A program made the translations under genes and the position numbers. From Gemmatimonadota bacterium (GTDB taxonomy: Bacteria > Gemmatimonadota > Gemmatimonadetes > JACCXV01 > JAHWKZ01), in the NCBI GenBank assembly GCA_030641505.1, contig DAOWHI010000038.1, positions 1-11,136 on the forward strand: 11,136 bases of DNA. The letters are read 5' to 3'. Under the pieces are notes generated by a model that saw nothing but the letters and a program-made list of their open reading frames with translations, made no database searches and was not told where the DNA came from. Below, in pieces: positions 5,947-11,136 of the stretch. Each line of letters opens with the position of its first letter. Within the stretch, counting starts at the first letter, position 1.

Positions 5947-6710
5947 GCGCGCTTCGCGTCGCCGGTCTCGCCAAACTTACGGCGGTAGTGCCGCTGCCAG
6001 ACAACGGTCGCGATCGTACCGATGATACCGGGGGTGATCCACGGCAGAATGCCGATGAACCCCTCCAGGCTGTACTCGACAAAGCGCTGGATTCCGAACA
6101 CCGCAAACGCGGTGTGGAACGCGATTCCGCCGCCGATCATGGCGCCGATGTGCTCATACCAGTGAGCCATCGGGGTGGCCTTTGGTCGGCGCGCGTAACG
6201 CAACGCGTTCTGTCCGATCAAGATGCCGATCGGTGACAGCGCGACAAAGACCCAGCGTATGCTGTGCTCCGTGGTCACGCCCATCACGAGCATCGCGATT
6301 CCGGCCAACATCGCGGCCGCACAGATGAACGTGTGAAATGGTGTCTTGAGGAGCGCGGGATCACGGCGCGTTTGCATCGAGCGCACGCCGTGATGAACGG
6401 ATGCTACCGTGATGATCGCCAAGTAGGCCAAGAACGCCTCGAGCATGCGGATCTCGGTGACCGCCGCGGCGATGTCTGCCGGATCGCTCGGCAACGCCTC
6501 GGGGTGGGTGCCGAAGGGGCTCAGGATCGACAACGTCGCGATCATGAAAGCGGTTACCCCCACGAAGTAGGCCGCATACAAGAACGCCTTGCCGGCGCGG
6601 ACGTGAACGCGCTCACCTTTGCGCGCAAAGATCGGGACCCAGAACGCCGCCAATCCAAAGAACGCGACAGCGATGTGCGCAAACAAGATCGTTCTGAAGA
6701 GTGAGTACAC
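5943..6710 (-). CDS. DUF2306-like integral membrane protein
   Basis: The 255-residue protein has about seven hydrophobic segments, roughly 7-28, 42-63, 87-105, 126-144, 150-168, 184-205 and 217-238. Histidines recur at or near membrane ends: His12 in FAHIAVAFFG, His36 before RAGKAF, His106-His107, His126, and His183/His187/His199. The opening HIAVAFFGL... followed by VHVRAGKAF resembles DUF2306-type (YozB/haem-protein-like) small membrane proteins; their function is unknown to me, and a haem or metal role for the histidines is only a suggestion. The GTG at 6710 was chosen because GGGGG lies six bases upstream; the longer reading to 6827 adds 39 polar residues that overlap the divergent gene. 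The stop at 5943-5945 is shared with the convergent propeller gene. It is transcribed away from the lipoprotein gene at 6757. Confidence 0.75.
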   Translation of the reverse strand: MYSLFRTILFAHIAVAFFGLAAFWVPIFARKGERVHVRAGKAFLYAAYFVGVTAFMIATLSILSPFGTHPEALPSDPADIAAAVTEIRMLEAFLAYLAIITVASVHHGVRSMQTRRDPALLKTPFHTFICAAAMLAGIAMLVMGVTTEHSIRWVFVALSPIGILIGQNALRYARRPKATPMAHWYEHIGAMIGGGIAFHTAFAVFGIQRFVEYSLEGFIGILPWITPGIIGTIATVVWQRHYRRKFGETGDAKRA

Positions 6711-6722
6711 GTCGCGCCCCCT

Positions 6723-6750
6723 TTGCTGCGTTCGCGGTTTCGCGTACGAT
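6723..6750 (+). promoter_or_regulatory. Candidate promoter placing the transcript start on the ATG at 6757
   Basis: TTGCTG (6723-6728) is followed after 16 bases by TACGAT (6745-6750), which ends six bases before the ATG at 6757. A leaderless message would result. An alternative -10, GATAAT (6748-6753), would favour the in-frame ATG at 6793 instead. Confidence 0.4.
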
Positions 6751-6756
6751 AATGAT

Positions 6757-7266
6757 ATGAAGATCGAAAGTCGGCCCCCGTACATTCCGCCCATGCACCG
6801 AATCATCTTCGTAGGTGCTCTGGTCATGGCCGCGTGTCAGCAGCCCGCCTCGGAACCGAGCTCAACCGCAGCCGATCACCAGCACATCGTCGCCACCGTG
6901 GATTCTCTGACGCGCGCCTTTGAGCAGGCGGAACGGGATCGGCAGCCAGGGCGTGTCCTTTCCTTTCTCTCACCAGACTTCTACATGTACGCGGACGGAG
7001 TGCGGGCGAACTACGGAGAGGTCGTGACCGGCATCCACGAGATCTCGACCTTCCAGCATTTCGAGCCCGGTTGGGAAAACCTCGAGGTGCGCGCGCTCGG
7101 TCCCGACGCCGCGTTGGCGAGCTTCACATTTCGGGATTCGATCGTCACCGGGTCGGGAGACGTGTTGCTAGCGGGCGGCGCCACGACGCTCATCTGGGAG
7201 CGCCGCGATGGTGGGTGGCGAGTCGTCTACGCGGACGCGGATCACTATCCCGTTTCGAGTGATTGA
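6757..7266 (+). CDS. NTF2/SnoaL-like domain lipoprotein
   Basis: The 169-residue protein has a signal sequence ending in a lipobox-like VMAAC (Cys27, counted from the ATG at 6757), followed by QQP and a Ser/Ala-rich linker. The rest has the layout of an NTF2-like (SnoaL/DUF4440) cone-shaped fold: a long first helix (IVATVDSLTRAFEQAERDR), FLSPDFYMYADG, a loop and helix VVTGIHEISTF, then strands ending in TTLIWERRDGGWRVVYADAD. Such domains bind small hydrophobic ligands or act as isomerases, but no catalytic dyad can be assigned. Gln after the Cys is compatible with outer-membrane sorting. The start is uncertain: 6757 has a well-placed -10, while 6793 (MHRIIFVGAL) gives a more compact signal peptide; neither has a Shine-Dalgarno. 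It converges with the next gene, leaving 9 bp between stops. Confidence 0.75.
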   Translation: MKIESRPPYIPPMHRIIFVGALVMAACQQPASEPSSTAADHQHIVATVDSLTRAFEQAERDRQPGRVLSFLSPDFYMYADGVRANYGEVVTGIHEISTFQHFEPGWENLEVRALGPDAALASFTFRDSIVTGSGDVLLAGGATTLIWERRDGGWRVVYADADHYPVSSD

Positions 7267-7275
7267 AGGCGACGC

Positions 7276-8049
7276 TTACGGCGTCGGTGCCAAACCGAAG
7301 ATCAGCGCTGTCATCCCGAGCCACTGAACGACGATCATGCCGACATGAATGAACAATCCGATCTTCACGGATCGGCGCCACCACACGAGGTACGCCCACG
7401 GCAGGGCCATGATGAAAAACCCCACCCAACTCCACGGTGCGATCAGATGGAAGATCGCAAATAGTAACGCGTTGAACGCTGGAGCCCGGGCGCCCCAGTG
7501 AGCGGTTCGGGGCAAGAGGAACCCACGCGCGTAGAGCTCCTGCGTCGGAGCGACCAAAACAAAGCTGACGAAAGCGAGGCCCCAGATCTTGAGGACCAAT
7601 CCCCGCGAGAGCTCGGTGAACATCGCGGGATCGAACCTGAGCACAAACCAATCCGGCACCCATGCGAAGGGTCCCGACAGCAGCGGTAGCTCGATGACCG
7701 GGTTTAGAGCCCCGACGATCGCCACGCTGATCAAGATCAGCGGTACCCCGATGATCGTGTACTGCCACCAACGCACCTTGGCGTGCCACGGGAACGCCGC
7801 TCGTAGCGTGAATCTCCCGCCGGTTTCCCGGCGGACTCGACGCGTCATGATCGCCCAGCTGACCGGCACCTCGGCTACCAGAACCGCCAGCATGAGTGCT
7901 ACCAAATTGGGGATGCCACGACTACTCAAGAGCGCAGCGAGAGGGAGATAGACCAGCAGGGTTGCGACCCCCGGAGCGAGCTGCAAAGCCGCGGCTTCCC
8001 GCGCGTTGAGCGCGCCACCCTGTGGGGCTTGGGATTCTGGATTTGGCAT
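7276..8049 (-). CDS. CPBP (CAAX protease / Abi) family membrane protein with degenerate active site
   Basis: The 257-residue protein has about 6-8 hydrophobic segments from residue 24 onward and the motif order of the CPBP intramembrane protease family. Motif 1, normally EExxxRG, reads QELYARG (170-176), so the first glutamate is Gln170 (CAG instead of GAG, a single base). Motif 2 FxxxH is kept (F197-His201, FAIFH). The final HxxxN motif reads HVGMI (235-239), so the Asn is lost. In Rce1-type enzymes the first Glu and the last motif are part of the active site, so this protein is probably inactive or works by another mechanism. The ATG at 8049 follows GAGGAAGG at a good distance; readings to 8154 cross the operator region. 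It is divergent from a MarR gene and very likely controlled by it. Confidence 0.8.
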   Translation of the reverse strand: MPNPESQAPQGGALNAREAAALQLAPGVATLLVYLPLAALLSSRGIPNLVALMLAVLVAEVPVSWAIMTRRVRRETGGRFTLRAAFPWHAKVRWWQYTIIGVPLILISVAIVGALNPVIELPLLSGPFAWVPDWFVLRFDPAMFTELSRGLVLKIWGLAFVSFVLVAPTQELYARGFLLPRTAHWGARAPAFNALLFAIFHLIAPWSWVGFFIMALPWAYLVWWRRSVKIGLFIHVGMIVVQWLGMTALIFGLAPTP

Positions 8050-8103
8050 TCGACACCTTCCTCGGACGGACGAGTTGCTTCTCTTGGCTCCGCCCGCTAG
8101 ATA

Positions 8104-8117
8104 GTTGACTGGTGAAC
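8104..8117. promoter_or_regulatory. MarR operator box 1
   Basis: GTTGACTGGTGAAC is an imperfect palindrome of the form GTTnAC-NN-GTnAAC. It overlaps the -35 of the candidate rightward (marR) promoter and lies just past the expected start of the leftward transcript. Box 2 is its inverted near-copy. Confidence 0.6.
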
Positions 8118-8133
8118 GAATATGTAGTTTATT
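8105..8133 (+). promoter_or_regulatory. Candidate promoter of the marR-type gene
   Basis: TTGACT (8105-8110), 17 bases, TTTATT (8128-8133). The expected start is near 8140, giving a leader of about 34 bases. The -35 lies inside operator box 1, and the -10 overlaps the -10 of the opposing promoter. Confidence 0.5.
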
Positions 8134-8154
8134 GGTGTATCGTTTACTTGTCAA
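8126..8154 (-). promoter_or_regulatory. Candidate promoter of the CPBP-family gene
   Basis: On the minus strand a consensus TTGACA (8154-8149) is followed after 17 bases by TAAACT (8131-8126). The expected start is near 8119. The -35 lies inside operator box 2. Confidence 0.55.
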
Positions 8155-8155
8155 C
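8142..8155. promoter_or_regulatory. MarR operator box 2
   Basis: GTTTACTTGTCAAC has the same GTTnAC-NN-GTnAAC form as box 1. The larger arms 8101-8119 and 8140-8158 are inverted copies with three mismatches in 19 (ATAGTTGAC at 8101-8109 pairs perfectly with GTCAACTAT at 8150-8158). Box centres are 38 bp apart. Confidence 0.6.
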
Positions 8156-8173
8156 TATATATTGGAGCTGACG

Positions 8174-8698
8174 ATGGAACTGACCAAACACGATTGGATG
8201 CTCGCGTGGGTAAGCCTTGTCCACGCAAGCACTTACATGATATCGGAGCTGGATAGGCACCTACGCGACGAGGTCGGCATCTCGCTACCCGAGCACGACT
8301 TGCTCAGCCAACTCGACAAGGTCGGCGGCGAGGTGATGCTCTCCGAGCTAGCCCGCCGCGTCTACCTCTCCAAAGCCGGCATGACGAAGATGGTCGACCG
8401 GTTGGAACGGGCGGGACAGGTCGAGCGGGTGCGGCCGGGGCCCGACCGCCGTGTAACCAGCGCCAAACTCACAACCGCCGGTCGCGCGACCCTGGACCGT
8501 TCGCGACCGACGTTGATGACATGGGTCGAGGCCAATCTCCGCGACCATCTATCGGATGCGCAGGTGATCTCATTGCAAGATTCTCTTCAGGCGTTGCTCG
8601 AGGGTCATGGTCGGTGGGAGGGACAGATGCGGCATCTACTTGGCGAACCCCACGAAGATTTCGACCGGCTGGGTGTTGAGGATATCGGCGGCGGTTAA
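8174..8698 (+). CDS. MarR-family transcriptional regulator
   Basis: The 174-residue protein has the MarR fold: N-terminal dimerisation helices (about 5-33), LPEHDLLSQLDKVGG leading into the winged helix, LSELARRVYLS then recognition helix KAGMTKMVDRLERAG (67-81), and the wing with the conserved Asp91-Arg92-Arg93 (GPDRRVTSAKLTTAG). C-terminal helices follow, then a polar tail (about 155-174). The ATG at 8174 has GGAG six bases upstream; the frame extends back to 8105, but that part lies in the operator region. The gene is divergent from the CPBP-family gene, with two palindromic boxes in between, so autoregulation and repression of the neighbour are expected; the inducing ligand is unknown. 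The last 63 bp overlap the 3' end of the opposing polX-like gene, so the C-terminal tail is encoded antisense to it. Confidence 0.92.
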   Translation: MELTKHDWMLAWVSLVHASTYMISELDRHLRDEVGISLPEHDLLSQLDKVGGEVMLSELARRVYLSKAGMTKMVDRLERAGQVERVRPGPDRRVTSAKLTTAGRATLDRSRPTLMTWVEANLRDHLSDAQVISLQDSLQALLEGHGRWEGQMRHLLGEPHEDFDRLGVEDIGGG

Positions 8699-10336
8699 CC
8701 CACCTTTTCGAGCCATCGCGATTCCATGTTCTAGGTAGTCGATCGTTTCGGGTCCGTGGGCGTCGGGCGCGACGACAAACTTGATGCGGCGCTCGAGTGC
8801 GGCACGGTGCCATCGCCAGCCAAGATCGAGTCGCTTGGGCTGGGCGTTGATCTCGATCGCGACGCCGTGCTCGACAGCGGCGTCGAGGACGCGCTCCATG
8901 TCCAAGTCGACCGGCGACCGAGCCAAGAGCTGTCGACCCGTAGGGTGGCCCAAGATATCGACGTGGGGGTTGGCGATGGCGCGACAAAAGCGCGCCGTCT
9001 GTTCAGCGCGTGAGAGGCCAAAGTAGCTGTGGACCGCAGCTATCACGCAATCGAGCTCGGCCAGCACAGAGTCCGGTAGATCGAGACGCCCGTCTTTCAT
9101 GATGTCGACCTCGATGCCGGTCAACACGGAGAAATCGACGACCGCCCGATCGACCTCTTCGATCTCCTCACGCTGTTGTATCAACCCGTCGGCGTCAGGC
9201 CCGCCCGAGCTCGGTCCGTGATCGCAGATCACCAGGTATTTGTAGCCGCGCTCGATCGCTGCCCTGGTCATCGCATCGACGGACACGCGACCGTCGCTCC
9301 ACGTGGTGTGGCAGTGCACGACGCCCTGAATGTCACCCAGCCGCACGAGCTCCGGCAGCGTGCCGGCTGCCGCGGCGTCGATCTCGCCCCGACCCTCACG
9401 CATTTCGGGCGGGACCCACGATAGACCCAGCGCGCCGTACACCGCGTGTTCGTCGCCGCAGTCGATCGACGTGCCCTGGGCGTCGACGATTCCCTGGTTG
9501 GTGAGCACTTGGCCCTGTGACTCGGCAACGGCTTGAAGCTCGGTCCAATGAGAAGTGCTGCCGGTTCGTTTCACCAACTCGAACGGAAACGCCCGGTCGG
9601 CGACGGCGTGGAGCTCGGCGCCCAAGCCGCCCGTTAGTTGAACGCGAGCCCAGCCAGCTTCGCGCTCGACGATCTGGTGCACTGCGGCCAGTCCGACAAA
9701 CGCGTCGACGATTGCGGCTGGCTGCTCGCCCGCGGCGACCAACACGATCCGCCTGACCGTTTCCGACCGCCGTCGGGCGCCGCCGGCTGCGACCACCCTG
9801 CTCGCGGCCCCGGTTTCCTCGAGTCGAGCGGCCAACAGCTTTGCCACTTCGCGCGCCTCAACGCCCAGGAATCGGCCCGCGTACGCCTTGACCCGGTCGA
9901 CGTTGGCGAGCACCGTGGCCGCCATCTTTTCGCCAAAACCCGCGACTCCAGCCAAGCTTCCGTCGGCCGCGGCTTCCTTTAGCGCGTCCAGCGATGCGAT
10001 TCCGAGCGTGTCGTAGGCCGCCCGCGCACGCTTGGGTCCTAGCCCTGGCACCCGGAGAAGATCGACCACTCCGATCGGCGTCTCGGCGGTCAGCCGCTCG
10101 TACAGCGGCACGCTCCCGGTTGTCGCCAAGTCGACGATCTTTTGCGCGATCGCCTTGCCGATTCCCGGCAGGTCCTCGAGCCGGTCCTCGGCGATCAACG
10201 CGTCGATCGGTTCTTCCAGCTCGCGCAGCGTGCGAGCGGCGTTGTCGTAGGCGCGTATCTTGAACGGGTTCTCGCCGCCGAACTCGAGCAGCCGCGCGAT
10301 CTCGTCGAACATTTGGGCGGCGTCTTCGGCATGCAT
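8636..10336 (-). CDS. PolX-family protein with inactive polymerase core and intact PHP nuclease domain
   Basis: The 566-residue protein has the full bacterial PolX layout. The N-terminal helix-hairpin-helix/8-kDa-like region (1-150) includes NPFKIRAYDNAARTL, LPGIGKAIAQKI and VPGLGPKRARAAYDTLGI. The nucleotidyltransferase core spans about 155-300 and the PHP domain about 335-566. PHP metal ligands are all visible: His341/His343 (VHCHTTWSDG), Asp348, Asp372-His373, Glu409 (GIEVDI), His436 (AAVHS), His464 (GHPTGR), Asp525/His527 (PDAHG). In the core, however, the GS...GDxD motif reads GGARRRSETVRRIVLVA (185-201): the two catalytic Asp positions are Arg196 and Val198, and the third is Glu241. The YF..GSxxHN block is reduced to TGSTSHW. 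By family logic it cannot polymerise but could act as a 3'-5' exonuclease or phosphoesterase, probably in DNA repair. No Shine-Dalgarno precedes the ATG at 10336; TAGTTT ends six bases upstream. Its stop lies inside marR. Confidence 0.92.
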   Translation of the reverse strand: MHAEDAAQMFDEIARLLEFGGENPFKIRAYDNAARTLRELEEPIDALIAEDRLEDLPGIGKAIAQKIVDLATTGSVPLYERLTAETPIGVVDLLRVPGLGPKRARAAYDTLGIASLDALKEAAADGSLAGVAGFGEKMAATVLANVDRVKAYAGRFLGVEAREVAKLLAARLEETGAASRVVAAGGARRRSETVRRIVLVAAGEQPAAIVDAFVGLAAVHQIVEREAGWARVQLTGGLGAELHAVADRAFPFELVKRTGSTSHWTELQAVAESQGQVLTNQGIVDAQGTSIDCGDEHAVYGALGLSWVPPEMREGRGEIDAAAAGTLPELVRLGDIQGVVHCHTTWSDGRVSVDAMTRAAIERGYKYLVICDHGPSSGGPDADGLIQQREEIEEVDRAVVDFSVLTGIEVDIMKDGRLDLPDSVLAELDCVIAAVHSYFGLSRAEQTARFCRAIANPHVDILGHPTGRQLLARSPVDLDMERVLDAAVEHGVAIEINAQPKRLDLGWRWHRAALERRIKFVVAPDAHGPETIDYLEHGIAMARKGGLTAADILNTQPVEIFVGFAK

Positions 10337-10342
10337 GCCGGG

Positions 10343-10348
10343 AAACTA
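10343..10348 (-). promoter_or_regulatory. Candidate -10 element of the polX-like gene (leaderless)
   Basis: On the minus strand TAGTTT is followed by six bases and the ATG at 10336. No good -35 was found at normal spacing, and there is no Shine-Dalgarno. Confidence 0.35.
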
Positions 10349-10398
10349 GTGTCCGTGATCGTTCGAACCTTTCAACCACTTTGATCATCGAATCCGAT

Positions 10399-11136
10399 AT
10401 GATGCGACGTGTCCTAGCATCGGTCTGCCTGGCATCAGCGCTGGCGCTGGGTACCGCCGATGCCCAGGTAGTCGAATCCGATCCGGCGGTCTGGCGAGAA
10501 GACCTCCGGCTACTGGCCGAAGAGTTGCCACGCAGGCACCCCAGCCCCTTTGCGAGCCTCAGTCGCGGCGATTGGGACGCGGCGGTGGCTGACCTCGAGG
10601 CCAAGCTGCCTTCGCTGCGGCGGTCTGAATGGGTCGTCGAGCTCCAGCGCTTGGTCGCGCTGTTGGGCGACGCGCATACCTCCATCAACCCCGCCGATGC
10701 GACGATCGGCGCGGGGTACTATCCATTCGATCTCTACTTGTTCGACGATGGCCTCTTCGTTCGGAGGGCACCGCCCGAGTACGCGTCGATCGTCGGCGCG
10801 CGCGTCGTGCGCATCGGCCGCGCTACCGTCGAGGAAGCTCTCGCCGTGGTCGGCACGACGATCTCACACGAGAACGAGTGGTGGGTCAAGGCGTCGGCAC
10901 CGCGGCGATTGATGATCCCCGAAACCCTCGACGGTCTGGGGTTGGTCGACGACATGCAACGACTCGAGCTCACAGTCGAGCGGGACGGAACGATCGATAC
11001 GGTCATCGTCTCGCCCGTCGATCGTCCGGCAGCGGAAGGACATGGGGGCGGCGGGATCGATAGAACGGGATGGAGCGATATGCTCCAGAGCGGAGATCCT
11101 CCGCTGTGGCTCCGGCAGCCCGATCGATCGTTCTGG
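10399..11136 (+). CDS. Secreted S41-peptidase-like protein, 3'-truncated by the window edge
   Basis: The frame is open from the ATG at 10399 to the last base (246 codons, no stop). A signal peptide is clear: MMRR, hydrophobic VLASVCLASALALG, and a likely cut at ADA|Q (residue 23). The mature start, WREDLRLLAEELPRRHPSPF (32-51), and RLVALLGDAHTSI (84-96) match the N-terminal helical region of secreted S41 (C-terminal-processing-protease-like) proteins, where DxHT closes the first domain. Residues about 105-160 (YYPFDLYLFDDGLFVRRA..., IVGARVVRIG) resemble the small beta segment that precedes the catalytic domain. The Ser/Lys catalytic part would lie beyond the window, so activity cannot be judged. 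The start could also be the ATG at 10402; no Shine-Dalgarno is visible. It diverges from the polX-like gene across 62 bp. Confidence 0.75.
   Translation, partial: MMRRVLASVCLASALALGTADAQVVESDPAVWREDLRLLAEELPRRHPSPFASLSRGDWDAAVADLEAKLPSLRRSEWVVELQRLVALLGDAHTSINPADATIGAGYYPFDLYLFDDGLFVRRAPPEYASIVGARVVRIGRATVEEALAVVGTTISHENEWWVKASAPRRLMIPETLDGLGLVDDMQRLELTVERDGTIDTVIVSPVDRPAAEGHGGGGIDRTGWSDMLQSGDPPLWLRQPDRSFW

Noticed and set aside
5036..6025. 329-codon plus-strand open frame overlapping the propeller gene
   Set aside because: Extremely Arg/Ser-rich and shifted one frame from the Asp-box protein, whose five motifs fix the true frame.
10337..10398. Possible promoter TTGAAA...TAGTTT for the polX-like gene and TATGAT near the S41-like start
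   Set aside because: The first pair is 21 bases apart, and TATGAT overlaps the start codon itself; only the -10-like TAGTTT was kept at low confidence.
1..11136. tRNA/rRNA genes, CRISPR arrays, transposases, toxin-antitoxin or defence modules
   Set aside because: Read for on both strands; no tRNA-like arms, spaced direct repeats, DDE/recombinase motifs or defence-type domains were found. The CPBP (Abi-related) name alone does not make a defence system.

Overview
The window is a gene-dense, GC-rich bacterial chromosome segment with 12 protein genes. No RNA gene, CRISPR array, insertion sequence or phage gene was recognised. The gene content (outer-membrane-style lipoproteins, a Bacillus-type quinolinate synthase, a PolX with a PHP domain, an S41-like secreted protein, a BNR/Asp-box propeller) suggests a free-living Gram-negative heterotroph, perhaps a Gemmatimonadota- or Acidobacteriota-like lineage. 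That placement is a weak guess. Genes are packed tightly: convergent pairs share a stop tetranucleotide (5943-5946) or overlap by 63 bp (8636-8698).

Layout. (1) 1-1072, plus strand: the 3' part of a short-chain dehydrogenase with the Asp-Tyr-Lys active site typical of pteridine reductases (FolM/PTR1-like), then a QueD/6-pyruvoyl-tetrahydropterin synthase homologue. A 117-bp element with perfect 18-bp inverted ends lies between them. The pair points to reduced-pterin metabolism. (2) 1097-4787, minus strand: a five-gene operon, etfB-etfA-nadA-lipoprotein-Nfu_N, with gaps from -1 to about +18 bp. It joins an electron-transfer flavoprotein to the Fe-S enzyme quinolinate synthase (NAD synthesis) and a cysteine-free Nfu N-terminal domain protein. 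A candidate promoter (TTGTCG-17-TATTTT) and a leader hairpin lie upstream. (3) 4927-7266: a BNR-repeat beta-propeller (+), a DUF2306-like seven-helix membrane protein (-) and an NTF2/SnoaL-like lipoprotein (+). (4) 7276-8698: a CPBP-type membrane protein with a degraded protease active site and a divergent MarR regulator. Their shared 124-bp spacer holds two near-identical operator boxes, each embedded in the -35 element of one of two interlocked promoters. (5) 8636-10336, minus strand: a full-length PolX whose polymerase catalytic aspartates are lost while the PHP nuclease residues are intact. (6) 10399-end, plus strand: the start of a secreted S41-peptidase-like protein.

The most interesting signals are the polymerase-dead PolX, the symmetrical MarR operator/promoter arrangement, the pteridine-reductase/PTPS pairing, the etf-nadA-nfuN operon, and a recurring TAnnnT-N6-ATG arrangement before three genes without a Shine-Dalgarno, which suggests leaderless transcription. 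I found no defence system or other clearly novel multi-gene machine.
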